A stretch of DNA of 64,000 nucleotides from RPQJ01 sp963731105 (GCA_963731105.1 CAVSUM010000022.1:62001-126000); one strand, 5' to 3'; counted from the first letter of the stretch, positions 29,444 through 40,381 are shown. Notes: a model not told the origin generated them from the sequence alone. A program made the numbers and translations.

Positions 29444-30811
29444 ATGAGCTTCACCCCCCTTGCGGCGATTTCCCCCGTGGACGGTCGCTATGCCGCACGC
29501 TGCACCGAGTTGCGCGCCATCTTCAGCGAGTCCGGGCTGATCCGGGCCCGAGTCCGCGTCGAGGTCGCCTGGCTGCAGGCACTCGCCGGCCCCGGCGGGC
29601 TCGCCGAGATGCAGGGTCTCACGGCGGCCGACCTCGCCGCGGCCCAGGCCGTGGCACGCCAGTTTGCCGAGGCGGACGCCGCCGCGGTCAAGGCCATCGA
29701 GCGCGAGACCAACCACGACGTGAAGGCCGTCGAGTACTTCCTCAAGCAGCAGCTGGAGCCGCATCTGGCCTGGCAGAAGCGCCTGGAGTTCGTGCACTTC
29801 GCCTGCACCTCGGAGGACATCAACAACCTGTCCTATGCGCTCATGTGTCGCGAGGCGCGCGACACGGTATTGCTGCCGCGCATCGACGCGCTCGCCGACG
29901 CGCTGCGCGCGATGGCCCATACCCACGCCGACGACGCAATGATGTCGCGCACCCACGGCCAGCCGGCCACGCCGACCACGCTCGGCAAGGAAGTCGCGGT
30001 GTTCGTGCATCGGCTGCGGCAGGCTCGCGCCACGTTCGCCAGGGTGCCGATCCACGGCAAGGTGAACGGCGCCGTGGGCAACTTCAACGCGCATCTCGCC
30101 GCGGCGCCCGAGGTCGACTGGGCCGCGCTCGGCCGGCGGCTGGTGGAATCCCTCGGTCTCGAGTGGAACGCCTACACCACGCAGATCGAGCCGCACGACT
30201 GGATGGCCGAGTACTTCGATGCGCTGGCCCGCTGCAACACCGTGCTGCTCGACCTGTGCCGCGACTTCTGGGGCTACATCTCGCTCGGCTATTTCCGGCA
30301 GAAGGTCGTCGCCGGCGAGGTCGGCTCCTCGACCATGCCGCACAAGGTCAACCCGATCGACTTCGAGAACGGCGAGGGCAATTTCGGCGTCGCCAACGCG
30401 CTGTTGCGCTTCATGGCCGACAAGCTGCCGGTGTCGCGCTGGCAGCGCGACCTCACCGACTCCACGATCCAGCGCAATATCGGCGTCGCGCTCGCACACT
30501 CCGACATCGCGATCCAGTCGGTGTCGCGCGGGCTCGCCCGGCTCGACGTCGACCGCTCGCGCCTTGCGGCCGACCTCGACGCGAACTGGGAACTGCTGGC
30601 CGAGCCGATCCAGACCGTCATGCGCCGGCACGCGGTGCCGGAGGCCTACGAACAACTCAAGGCGCTGACGCGCGGCAAGCGGCTGGACGCCGCGGCCGTG
30701 GCCGCATTCATCGCCGGCTTGCCGCTCCCCGAGGCGGAAAAGCAGCGGCTGCTGGCGCTGACGCCGGCCACCTACCTCGGGCTCGCCGCGCGCCTCGCCC
30801 GCAGCATCTGA
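29444..30811 (+). CDS. purB: Adenylosuccinate lyase
   Basis: A 455-residue homotetrameric enzyme acting twice in purine synthesis: SAICAR to AICAR, and adenylosuccinate to AMP. It is the E. coli type (456 residues): MSFTPLAAISPVDGRYA at the start, ERETNHDVKAVEYFLK, FACTSEDINNL, SRTHGQPATPTTLGKE and the superfamily signature GSSTMPHKVNPIDFEN (about residues 294-309). A TATCAT box lies about 33 bases before the ATG at 29444. Two genes further on come nudJ and mnmA, the neighbours of purB in E. coli, though hflD is not seen here. Confidence 0.97.
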   Translation: MSFTPLAAISPVDGRYAARCTELRAIFSESGLIRARVRVEVAWLQALAGPGGLAEMQGLTAADLAAAQAVARQFAEADAAAVKAIERETNHDVKAVEYFLKQQLEPHLAWQKRLEFVHFACTSEDINNLSYALMCREARDTVLLPRIDALADALRAMAHTHADDAMMSRTHGQPATPTTLGKEVAVFVHRLRQARATFARVPIHGKVNGAVGNFNAHLAAAPEVDWAALGRRLVESLGLEWNAYTTQIEPHDWMAEYFDALARCNTVLLDLCRDFWGYISLGYFRQKVVAGEVGSSTMPHKVNPIDFENGEGNFGVANALLRFMADKLPVSRWQRDLTDSTIQRNIGVALAHSDIAIQSVSRGLARLDVDRSRLAADLDANWELLAEPIQTVMRRHAVPEAYEQLKALTRGKRLDAAAVAAFIAGLPLPEAEKQRLLALTPATYLGLAARLARSI

Positions 30812-30823
30812 GGCCGTCGCGAC

Positions 30824-31321
30824 GTGCCGGCCCGCCCCGAAGTCGTGCTGCACCCGGCCACCTGGGCGGATGACCGCGACGCCCTGCAGGCCGTGCGCCG
30901 CAGCGTGTTCATCGACGAACAGGCGATCCCCGAGTCCGAGGAGTGGGACGACGTCGACCCGGTGGCCCGCCACGTGCTCGCGCTCACGGCAAACCGTGAC
31001 GCAGTCGGCACTGGCCGCCTCGAACCGACCGGTAAGATCGGTCGCGTCGCAGTACTGCAGCAGTACCGTGGCAGCGGGGTCGGCAGCCTGATCATGGGCC
31101 ACCTCGTGAACCAGGCCACAGAATCGGGTTTCACGAGCGTCTATCTTCATGCGCAGGCAGCGGCCGCCGGGTTCTACGAGCGGCTGGGTTTCCGGGCCGT
31201 CGGGCCCGTCTTCGACGAAGTGGGTATTCCGCACGTGCGGATGAGCCTGGGGATCAAGCGCAAAGATGGACACGAAGCTGGACGTCACGGGCACGAGGAG
31301 CATCCTCTCGTCGCTCGATGA
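30824..31321 (+). CDS. GNAT-family N-acetyltransferase
   Basis: A 165-residue acetyltransferase of the GNAT fold. The acetyl-CoA-binding loop is QYRGSGVGSLIMGHL (about residues 80-94), preceded by the strand GKIGRVAVL. The N-terminal VFIDEQAIPESEEWDDVD and later FYERLGFRAVGPVFDEVGIP resemble the ElaA/YjcF-like subgroup of unknown substrate. The start is a GTG (30824-30826), 12 bases after purB, so the two are probably co-transcribed. Its last 56 bases overlap the start of the next gene, and the basic His-rich tail there may not be functional. Confidence 0.82.
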   Translation: MPARPEVVLHPATWADDRDALQAVRRSVFIDEQAIPESEEWDDVDPVARHVLALTANRDAVGTGRLEPTGKIGRVAVLQQYRGSGVGSLIMGHLVNQATESGFTSVYLHAQAAAAGFYERLGFRAVGPVFDEVGIPHVRMSLGIKRKDGHEAGRHGHEEHPLVAR

Positions 31322-31772
31322 ATACCGGATGGCAGTCGCGGAGATCGCGAAGCATGCCCACCGGTCGCTGTCCATCTACACGCCGAACCTCGAACCGCTG
31401 CTCTACGACCAGGACTCCTTCCTCGAGCCGCTCAAGCGGCTGGTGCTCGCCCGCGGCCATGCCCGCCTGCGCGTGCTGATCTCCGACCCGGCGCGCGTCA
31501 CGCGCGAGGGCAACCGGTTCATGCAGATGGCGCGCCGGCTGACGAGCTTCATCGAACTGCGCAACGTGCCGCCGGAGTACCGCAGCAACCCGGCCGCGTT
31601 CATCATCGCGGACTCCTCGGCGATCGCCTACCGGCAGCAGTGCACGCGCTGGGAAGGCATCGTCGAGATGAACGACCAGCAGGTCGTCAAGCGTTACCTC
31701 GCCTATTTCGACGAGGTGTGGGCCGTGAGCATCATCCAGCCCGAGCTGCGGGCCACGGCCATCGACTTCTGA
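31266..31772 (+). CDS. Conserved PLD-like protein of unknown function (DUF7931-like)
   Basis: A 168-residue cytosolic protein with no signal peptide or membrane helix. It reads like the N-terminal half of a phospholipase-D-type fold (SLSIYTPNLEPLLYDQDSFL, LKRLVLARGHARLRVLISDP, FIIADSSAIAYRQQ) but lacks an HKD catalytic motif, so it is probably not an active phosphodiesterase. I recall such genes next to GNAT genes in gammaproteobacteria, as here, where it overlaps the acetyltransferase gene by 56 bases. The family name is from memory and should be checked. Function unknown. Confidence 0.6.
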   Translation: MDTKLDVTGTRSILSSLDEYRMAVAEIAKHAHRSLSIYTPNLEPLLYDQDSFLEPLKRLVLARGHARLRVLISDPARVTREGNRFMQMARRLTSFIELRNVPPEYRSNPAAFIIADSSAIAYRQQCTRWEGIVEMNDQQVVKRYLAYFDEVWAVSIIQPELRATAIDF

Positions 31773-31810
31773 GCGCCGCCGCGCCGGGCCGGGATCGTAT
31801 AATGTCGGGC

Positions 31811-32287
31811 ATGGTCTGGAAGCCTGACGTCACCGTCGCCACCGTCGTCGAGCGCAACGGCCAGTTCCTGTTCGTCGAGGAACGCGCCAGCGGACGCGTG
31901 GTCATCAACCAGCCGGCAGGCCACCTCGAGGACGGCGAGACGTTCCTCGACGCGGTGGTGCGCGAGACGCTGGAGGAAACGGCCTGGCAGTTCTCACCCA
32001 CGGCGCTGATCGGCGTGTACGTGTGGCGGCCCGAGCACCAGGCGCGGACCTTCCTGCGCGTGGCGTTCACCGGCGAGCTCGGCGAACACGACCCGTCGCG
32101 GCCGCTCGACCACGGCATCCTGCGCACCCGCTGGCTCACGCGCGAACAACTGAACGAGCCAAGACTGCGGTTGCGCAGTCCGCTGGTCACGCAGTGCGTC
32201 GACGACTACCTTGCCGGCGTGCGCCATCCGCTGTCGCTGCTCACGCACCTGATTGCGGCGCCCGTGTCGCTCGCTGCCAGCGGCTGA
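31811..32287 (+). CDS. nudJ: NUDIX hydrolase, NudJ-like
   Basis: A 158-residue NUDIX phosphatase; E. coli NudJ releases phosphate from thiamine and nucleoside di/triphosphates. The Nudix box is GHLEDGETFLDAVVRETLEE (about residues 37-56), and MVWKPDVTVATVVERNGQFL aligns well with the start of NudJ. I prefer ATG 31811 over the in-frame ATG at 31802, because a perfect TATAAT (31798-31803) overlaps the earlier codon. If that box is the real -10, the mRNA would begin at or next to the 31811 ATG. It lies upstream of mnmA, as in E. coli, but with an inserted YaiI gene and hairpin repeats. Confidence 0.85.
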   Translation: MVWKPDVTVATVVERNGQFLFVEERASGRVVINQPAGHLEDGETFLDAVVRETLEETAWQFSPTALIGVYVWRPEHQARTFLRVAFTGELGEHDPSRPLDHGILRTRWLTREQLNEPRLRLRSPLVTQCVDDYLAGVRHPLSLLTHLIAAPVSLAASG

Positions 32288-32341
32288 TTGCGCTTCGCGT
32301 GGCTGGTCATTTTCGCTGAGCGCGGTTGATCGCGCTCCGCC

Positions 32342-32447
32342 CCGGCGTTCGGGAGTCTCTCGCGAACACGCCGTGAACCCATCCGTGGGGGCTCCGGGCG
32401 CGGCGTCCATGCCGCGCACGGGTTCGCGAAAGACTCCCGAACGCCGG
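32342..32447. repeat. Long hairpin repeat, copy A (inverted orientation)
   Basis: Two 26-base arms (32342-32367 and 32422-32447) are reverse complements with one mismatch. They enclose a core of about 53 bases (about 32370-32422), which is the reverse complement of the cores of copies B and C and itself holds a short hairpin (GCGCGGC / GCCGCGC). The element lies in the 436-bp gap after nudJ, where I see no gene. Confidence 0.88.
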
Positions 32448-32550
32448 AACGGAACGCTCACTGCGCTGGCGCGAATTGATTGACGTCGCTGCGCTCGTGC
32501 GCCCACATGCCGCGCAGCCAACGCGTCAGCAAACCAGACGCGCGAGCGTG

Positions 32551-32654
32551 CCGGTGTCCGGTCATGTCCGCGGAACCGTGCGCGGCATGGACGCCGCGCC
32601 CGGAGCCCCCAAGGACGGGTTCACGGCGTTTCCGCGGACATGACCGGACACCGG
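32551..32654. repeat. Long hairpin repeat, copy B
   Basis: Perfect 25-base inverted arms at 32551-32575 and 32630-32654 enclose a core of about 53 bases (32576-32628), shared with copy C and, inverted, with copy A. Arm sequences differ from those of copy A after the common terminal CCGG, but still pair perfectly with each other. Confidence 0.9.
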
Positions 32655-32723
32655 CGCGTTCGCGCAACCGTAGGCTCATCGCGTCAGCGGACGCAGACGG
32701 GGCGCAACGGTAGAATCAGCGCG

Positions 32724-33371
32724 GTGAGCAGCACCCCGCACGTCTACGTCGACGCCGACGCCTGCCCCGTGAAGGCCGAAACCGTCAAGGTCGCCGAGCG
32801 CCACGGCCTGGCAGTGGTGTTCGTTGCAAACGCCTGGCTCACCGTGCCACGCGGCCCGCGCGTTCGCGTGCAGGTCGTGCCGGGATCCTTCGATGCTGCG
32901 GACGACTGGATCGCTGGCCAGGTGCAGAAGGACGACGTCGTCATCACCACCGACATCCCGCTCGCGTCGCGCTGCCTCAAGCAAGGCGCGCGGGTCGTGA
33001 AGCCCACCGGCCAGCGCTACACCGACGACAACATCGGCAACGCGCTCGCCACGCGCGAACTCATGTCCGAGCTGCGGGCCTACGGCGTGGGCGGCGGCCC
33101 TCCTCCCTTCGGCCCGAAGGATCGCTCGCGGTTCCTCGAAGTGCTGGAAAACGTGCTCCGCGAAGCGAAGCAGGCGAGAACCGGTACGCGGGTTGAGCGA
33201 GAGAGTCGGTCGGCAGCTGGTACGCGCAGCAGGTCAGCAACAGTTGAGTGCGTCCGGCTGTCGGGTATGTCCGCGGAACCGTGCGCGGCATGGACGCCGC
33301 GCCCGGAGCCCCCATGGATGGGTTCACGGCGGTTCCGCGCACAAACCCGGAAGCCGGGTGACGCACGCTAG
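32724..33371 (+). CDS. UPF0178 (YaiI/YqxD, DUF188) protein with repeat-encoded C-terminal extension
   Basis: A conserved protein with a PIN-like fold of unproven function. The family motifs are YVDADACPVKAETVKVAERH at the N-terminus, VVPGSFDAADDWI, DVVITTDIPLASRCL, GQRYTDDNIG and GGGPPPFGPKDRSRFLE. The family usually ends near residue 150. Here the frame continues to 215 residues, and about the last 40 (from MSAEPCAAW on) are encoded by hairpin repeat C. The start is the GTG at 32724-32726; a TAGAAT box lies 8 bases upstream. The tail is probably a by-product of repeat insertion at the gene end. Confidence 0.85.
   Translation: MSSTPHVYVDADACPVKAETVKVAERHGLAVVFVANAWLTVPRGPRVRVQVVPGSFDAADDWIAGQVQKDDVVITTDIPLASRCLKQGARVVKPTGQRYTDDNIGNALATRELMSELRAYGVGGGPPPFGPKDRSRFLEVLENVLREAKQARTGTRVERESRSAAGTRSRSATVECVRLSGMSAEPCAAWTPRPEPPWMGSRRFRAQTRKPGDAR
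33254..33357. repeat. Long hairpin repeat, copy C (overlaps the YaiI gene end)
   Basis: Imperfect 27-base arms at 33254-33280 and 33331-33357 surround the same core of about 53 bases as copy B, in the same orientation, with only a few differences. The copy lies within the extended 3' end of the YaiI reading frame and ends 26 bases before the mnmA ATG. Confidence 0.86.
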
Positions 33372-33383
33372 AATGTGCAACGC

Positions 33384-34485
33384 ATGAGCGAACAGCGAGC
33401 GAGTCGTCCTCGGCATCTCCGGCGGAGTCGATTCCGCCGTCGCCGCCGCACTGCTCAAGGACGCCGGCTACGACGTGCACGCGCTGTTCATGCGCAACTG
33501 GGACGAGGACGAGGACGGCTACTGCACCGCCGCCGCCGACCTGCAGGACGCGCGCAAGGTCTGCGACGAGATCGGGATTCCGCTGCACACGGTCAACTTC
33601 GCCGCCGACTACCGCGAGCGCGTGTTCGCGCACTTCCTCGACGAGCTGCGTGCCGGCCGCACGCCGAACCCGGACGTTGCCTGCAACCGCGAAATCAAGT
33701 TCGGCGTCTGCTTCGCACATGCCGAGCGCCTCGGCGCAAAGTGGTTCGCGACCGGTCACTACGCGCGAACCGCGCTGGTCGACGGCCGTCCCCGGCTGCT
33801 GCGTGCGCACGATCGCGGCAAGGACCAGACCTACTTCCTGCACACCGTGCCGGGCGAACTGCTCGGCCGCACGCTGTTCCCGATCGGCGAGTTGCCCAAG
33901 GCGGAGGTGCGTCGCATCGCCCACCAGCGCGCCCTGCCCGTGCACGACAAGCGCGACAGCACCGGCATCTGCTTCATCGGCGAGCGGCCGTTCGCGGAGT
34001 TCCTGGCCCGTTACCTGCCGGCGCAGCCGGGGGTCATCGAGACCACCGCGGGCCGCGACGTGGGACGCCACCGTGGACTGATGTACTACACGCTCGGCCA
34101 GCGCCAGGGCCTCGAACTCGGCGGCGTACGCGGTGCGGCCGAGGCGCCGTGGTACGTGGCGGCCAAGGACCTCGACCGCAACGTGCTGGTGGTCACCCAG
34201 CAGCCGGACGACCCGCGACTGCTGTGCCGGGAGTTCGCCACGGAGCCTGCCCACTGGGTGGCCGGCAGCCCGCCCGGGATCGATTTCGCCTGCACGGTCA
34301 AGACCCGGTACCGCCAGCCAGACCAGGCCTGCACCGTGGCGGTGGGTGCGGACGGGCGCTGCCGGGTGCGCACCGAGGCACCGCAGCGGGCCGTCACGCC
34401 GGGCCAGTCCGCCGTCTTTTACGATGGGGACACCTGCCTGGGGGGCGCTGTGATTGCCGCGACGGGGCCCGGCACCCACGCCTGA
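33384..34485 (+). CDS. mnmA: tRNA 2-thiouridylase MnmA, one apparent frameshift
   Basis: This enzyme thiolates U34 of Lys, Glu and Gln tRNAs using sulfur relayed by the Tus proteins. The PP-loop VVLGISGGVDSAVAAALLKD sits at the N-terminus. The two catalytic cysteines are in NPDVACNREIKFG and STGICFIGER, and GQRQGLELGG follows. From the ATG at 33384 the frame is wrong: one A too many at 33391-33392 separates it from the PP-loop. Removing it gives MSDSERVVLGISGGVDS and 366 residues (E. coli 368). Otherwise the protein would lack its ATP site. A TAGAAT box lies just upstream. Confidence 0.93.
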
Positions 34486-34521
34486 GGCCGCCGCCCCTGC
34501 CGCGGGCCACCCCCGACCCGC

Positions 34522-34527
34522 TATAAT
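34522..34527 (+). promoter_or_regulatory. Probable -10 element of the acnA promoter
   Basis: A perfect TATAAT lies 41 bases before the acnA ATG in the gap after mnmA. No good -35 match is seen 16-18 bases upstream. A clear ribosome site (CCGGAGG) precedes the start codon. Confidence 0.5.
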
Positions 34528-34568
34528 TCCGAGGCTAAACCGGGCCCGAGTGCCTTTCCGGAGGTTCC

Positions 34569-37263
<2,695 letters not shown>

Positions 37264-37274
37264 GGGGAACGGAA

Positions 37275-37295
37275 GCGGATAGCGGATAGCGGATA
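37275..37295. repeat. Heptamer tandem repeat GCGGATA x3
   Basis: Three perfect copies of GCGGATA end directly at the GTG start codon of cobB, filling the place where a ribosome site would be. The same heptamer recurs between msrP and msrQ. Confidence 0.9.
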
Positions 37296-38067
37296 GTGAA
37301 GAGCGATTCCGCTGTCGCGCTGACGGATCGCATTGCGGAAGCCGCGCGAGTGGTGGGCAACGCGCGGCACGTGTGCGTGCTGACGGGCGCGGGGATTTCG
37401 GCGGAGAGCGGCATCCCCACCTTCCGCGACGCGCTCACCGGGCTGTGGTCGAAATTCCGGCCCGAGGAACTCGCGACGGTCGAGGCCTTCGAGCGTGACC
37501 CGCAGCTCGTCTGGCAGTGGTACGAATGGCGCCGCGACCTCGTGCGGCAGGCGCAACCGAACGCGGGGCACCGGGCGCTGGCGGAGCTGGCCCGGCGCGT
37601 CCCCCGCCTCACCCTCGTGACCCAGAACGTCGATGGCCTGCACCAGCGGGCCGGCAGTCCCGCGGTGCTCGAGTACCACGGCAACATCCTGCGCGACCGC
37701 TGCATGCTCGAGCAGGTGGTCGCCGATCGCTCCGAAGACAGCCGCCACGGCTTGCCGCGTTGCTCCGCGTGCGGCGGCCTGCTGCGGCCGGACGTGGTCT
37801 GGTTCGGCGAAGCGATTCCCCGCGAGGCGATGCTGCTCGCCGCCGCCGCGGCCGACGACTGCGACGCGTTCCTGTCGATCGGCACGTCGTCGCTGGTCTA
37901 CCCCGCCGCCGGTCTCGCCGAGGTCGCGCTGCAGCGGCGCGTGCCCGTGATCGAGATCAACCCGAATCCAACCGACCTGAGCGCCGCGGCGGACGTCGTG
38001 CTGCAGGGTCCCGCGGGCACGATCCTGCCGCTGCTGCTGGAGCAGCTCGAGTTACCCACCCGGTTGA
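37296..38067 (+). CDS. cobB: NAD-dependent protein deacylase, Sir2 family
   Basis: A sirtuin removing acyl groups from lysines with NAD+. Motifs: VCVLTGAGISAESGIPTFRD (residues 28-47), TQNVDGLHQRAGS, the catalytic histidine in LEYHGNI (about 128), then SIGTSSLVYPAAG and EINPNPT. The zinc site shows only three cysteines (RDRC, then RCSACGG), so one usual ligand is missing. The start is a GTG right after three GCGGATA repeats, so the true start is uncertain. As read, the frame runs to 38354 antisense to the porin gene. Removing one T (38052-38053) ends it at TGA 38065-38067, 256 residues, a typical size. Confidence 0.85.
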
Positions 38068-38104
38068 GGCCGCCGGCCCGGCTGCGTTGCCACCGGCCCT
38101 GCAA

Positions 38105-39157
38105 TCAGCGTCCGTTCTCGAAATCGTTGAGGCCCGGCTGGCTCTGCGCGTCCTCGCGGCTGCGCGTGAAATGCATGCCGAACAGGGTCGCGAGTTCGTC
38201 GTGCTGCTCGAAGTCACCGAACCCGTTGGCGACGCCGAACTCGCCCGTCGTCGGCATCCACCACAGGGCGCCCGACATCGTGTTGAAGTTGCTGTCCAGC
38301 TCGCCCGCATCGACGCCCAGCTGGCTCAGATTGTTGCCCAGCATGACCCGGTAGCCGACTTCGTCGGAGACCTTGCCCCAGGCCCAGAAGCCCGAGGTGT
38401 ACGAGCCGCGGAAGAACTCGTCCGCGATCGTGCGGTTGTCAACGCGCAGCCAGTTCGGAAACGTGTAATTCGTGGAGCGCGTGCTCGGCAGTGCACCGAT
38501 GCCGCCGGCGAGGCTGAAGGCATCGTTGAAGTGGTAGCTGAGGTTGCCCGCCACGACGACTTGCGCATCCTGGCCCTGGCTGGTGTTACTGGTCCAGGTG
38601 TAGAACAGGTAGCGGAAGTCGGGATCGAACAGCCAGCCCTTGAAGTTGAGCGTCACTTTCTGCAGCTGCGCATCGTTGCGCAGGTCGAGGTCCCTGGTAC
38701 GGCCGAAGGCGTCGGTGTAGGAATCGTCGAGCGCCAGCTGGTTCAGGTAGCGCACGTAGGTAAAGGCGCTGAAACTGACCTCCGCCTCCTCGGTACGGAC
38801 CAGCACGACGCCCTTGCCGCCCTCGTAGCGACCCCAGGAGGACTCAGTCTCCTGAGGCTCGCGGAGGCGATCCTCCTCGGGCGGTGCGGCCACGGCCGCG
38901 AGCGCCGTCGAGGGTGCGGGCAGCGCTGCCGGTGCGGTCGCCGCTGCCGCCACGGGTGGCACTACCGTTGCAGGCTTAGCCTGCGCCTCCAGCTCACGAA
39001 TGCGCGCGTCCCGCTCTAGCAGCTGCTGCTCGAGCTGGGTCTGCCGCTGCTCGAGTGCCCGCAGCCGCGCCTCCACCGAGCCTCCGCTCTCTGCCGCCCA
39101 GGCCAGGATGGGAGCTGCGGCAATCGCAGCGACAGTCGCCCGAGTGATGCTCAACAT
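38105..39157 (-). CDS. Outer-membrane porin-like protein, apparently truncated at the C-terminus
   Basis: 350 residues: a signal peptide (ATVAAIAAAPILAWAAES), a coiled coil (about 22-52), an Ala/Pro linker, then the start of a beta-barrel with alternating aromatic strands (VSFSAFTYVRYLNQLALDD, NFKGWLFDPDFRYLFYTWTS, VAGNLSYHFNDAFSLAGGIG). It resembles a family of proteobacterial porins that I recall continuing for roughly 100-200 residues beyond this point. Here translation stops at NDFENGR, 37 bases from the repaired cobB end, so the last barrel strands and terminal aromatic residue are missing. No single-base change restores them. Possibly a non-functional gene. The substrate is unknown. Confidence 0.65.
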   Translation of the reverse strand: MLSITRATVAAIAAAPILAWAAESGGSVEARLRALEQRQTQLEQQLLERDARIRELEAQAKPATVVPPVAAAATAPAALPAPSTALAAVAAPPEEDRLREPQETESSWGRYEGGKGVVLVRTEEAEVSFSAFTYVRYLNQLALDDSYTDAFGRTRDLDLRNDAQLQKVTLNFKGWLFDPDFRYLFYTWTSNTSQGQDAQVVVAGNLSYHFNDAFSLAGGIGALPSTRSTNYTFPNWLRVDNRTIADEFFRGSYTSGFWAWGKVSDEVGYRVMLGNNLSQLGVDAGELDSNFNTMSGALWWMPTTGEFGVANGFGDFEQHDELATLFGMHFTRSREDAQSQPGLNDFENGR

Positions 39158-39322
39158 CGCACACCTGCTACCTTTCACCTGACACCCGCCGTTCCTTCGC
39201 CCTGCACCTTGGCATGCACGGCCCCGAATCGGAAGGGGCTCGCGGCCAGTTGCAAGGTCCAGGCCCCTGGGCCGGTCTACTCGCCAGACAACCGGAATCG
39301 GGATCGATACGAACCTACTGCC

Positions 39323-40261
39323 ATGCGTCCAACCAAGACTCGCGAACCACGGCCCTCGGAGATCACCCCGAGGCACAGGTACTTCAGTCGGCGCGACATC
39401 ATGCTCGGCCTGGCGGGCACTGGCATCGTCGCCGCGTCGGCACCTGGCGTGGCTGCCGAGCGCCTCAAGTTTCCCAGGAACCCTCGCTGGAGCCTGTCCG
39501 AGTCGCCGAATTCTCGAGAAGATATAACGACTTACAACAACTTCTACGAATTCGGGACAGATAAGGGCGACCCGGCACGACTGGCGGACCGATTCCGCCC
39601 ACAGCCGTGGAGCGTGGCCATCAGCGGCGAGGCGGAGGTGACGGGCACCTTCACGCTCGAAGACATCCTGAAGCCGCACGCGCTCGAGGAACGGATCTAC
39701 CGGCTGCGCTGCGTCGAGGCGTGGTCAATGGTCATCCCCTGGGTCGGCTTTCCGCTCGGCGACCTGATCAAGCGATTCCGGCCGACCTCGCGCGCGAAGT
39801 ACGTGGCGTTCAAGACGGTGCTGCGGCCCAACGAGCTGCCCGGCCAGCGCTTCCCGGTGCTCGACTGGCCGTACGTCGAGGGCCTGCGCATGGACGAGGC
39901 GATGCACCCGCTGACGATCCTCGCGGTCGGGCTGTACGGCGAGGCACTGCCCAACCAGAACGGCGCGCCGCTGCGCCTGGTGGTGCCGTGGAAGTACGGC
40001 TTCAAGAGCATCAAGTCGATCGTCGAGATCCGCTTCACCGAACGGCAGCCGCCCACGTCCTGGAACCGCTCGGCACCCCAGGAATACGGCTTCTACGCCA
40101 ACGTGAACCCGGACGTCGACCATCCGCGCTGGAGCCAGGCAAAGGAACGACGCATCGGCGCCGGCGTGTTCGCGCCGCGCGTCCCCACCCTGCCCTTCAA
40201 CGGCTACGCCGAGCAGGTGGCGGGGCTGTATCGCGGGATGGATCTGGGGAAGAACTACTGA
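39323..40261 (+). CDS. msrP: Periplasmic methionine-sulfoxide reductase, catalytic subunit
   Basis: A 312-residue molybdopterin enzyme repairing oxidised methionines in periplasmic proteins. A twin-arginine signal (FSRRDIMLGLAGTGIVAASA, about residues 24-43) sends it folded through Tat. The molybdenum-ligating cysteine is in YRLRCVEAWSMVIPW (about residue 135). KYVAFKT, YVEGLRMDEAMHPL and WKYGFKSIKSI complete the sulfite-oxidase-like fold. Its membrane partner msrQ lies downstream, separated by an inverted heptamer repeat. It needs molybdate, imported by modABC at 60-62.7 kb. Confidence 0.95.
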   Translation: MRPTKTREPRPSEITPRHRYFSRRDIMLGLAGTGIVAASAPGVAAERLKFPRNPRWSLSESPNSREDITTYNNFYEFGTDKGDPARLADRFRPQPWSVAISGEAEVTGTFTLEDILKPHALEERIYRLRCVEAWSMVIPWVGFPLGDLIKRFRPTSRAKYVAFKTVLRPNELPGQRFPVLDWPYVEGLRMDEAMHPLTILAVGLYGEALPNQNGAPLRLVVPWKYGFKSIKSIVEIRFTERQPPTSWNRSAPQEYGFYANVNPDVDHPRWSQAKERRIGAGVFAPRVPTLPFNGYAEQVAGLYRGMDLGKNY

Positions 40262-40381
40262 GCGGATAGCGGATAGGGGATAGGGGGAGTTCTCAGAGGT
40301 GCCGCAGTACGTCTCGAACTTAGCCACGCCTCCGCACTATCCGCCTATCCGCCTACCCCCTATCCGCTATCCGCTATCCGC
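40262..40381. repeat. Inverted array of GCGGATA heptamers between msrP and msrQ
   Basis: Directly after the msrP stop come GCGGATA x2 and a variant GGGGATA (40262-40282). About 55 bases on, the reverse complement TATCCGC occurs twice singly (40338-40344, 40346-40352) and three times in tandem (40361-40381), ending six bases before the msrQ ATG. The two arms can form a long hairpin in the intercistronic RNA. Confidence 0.9.
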
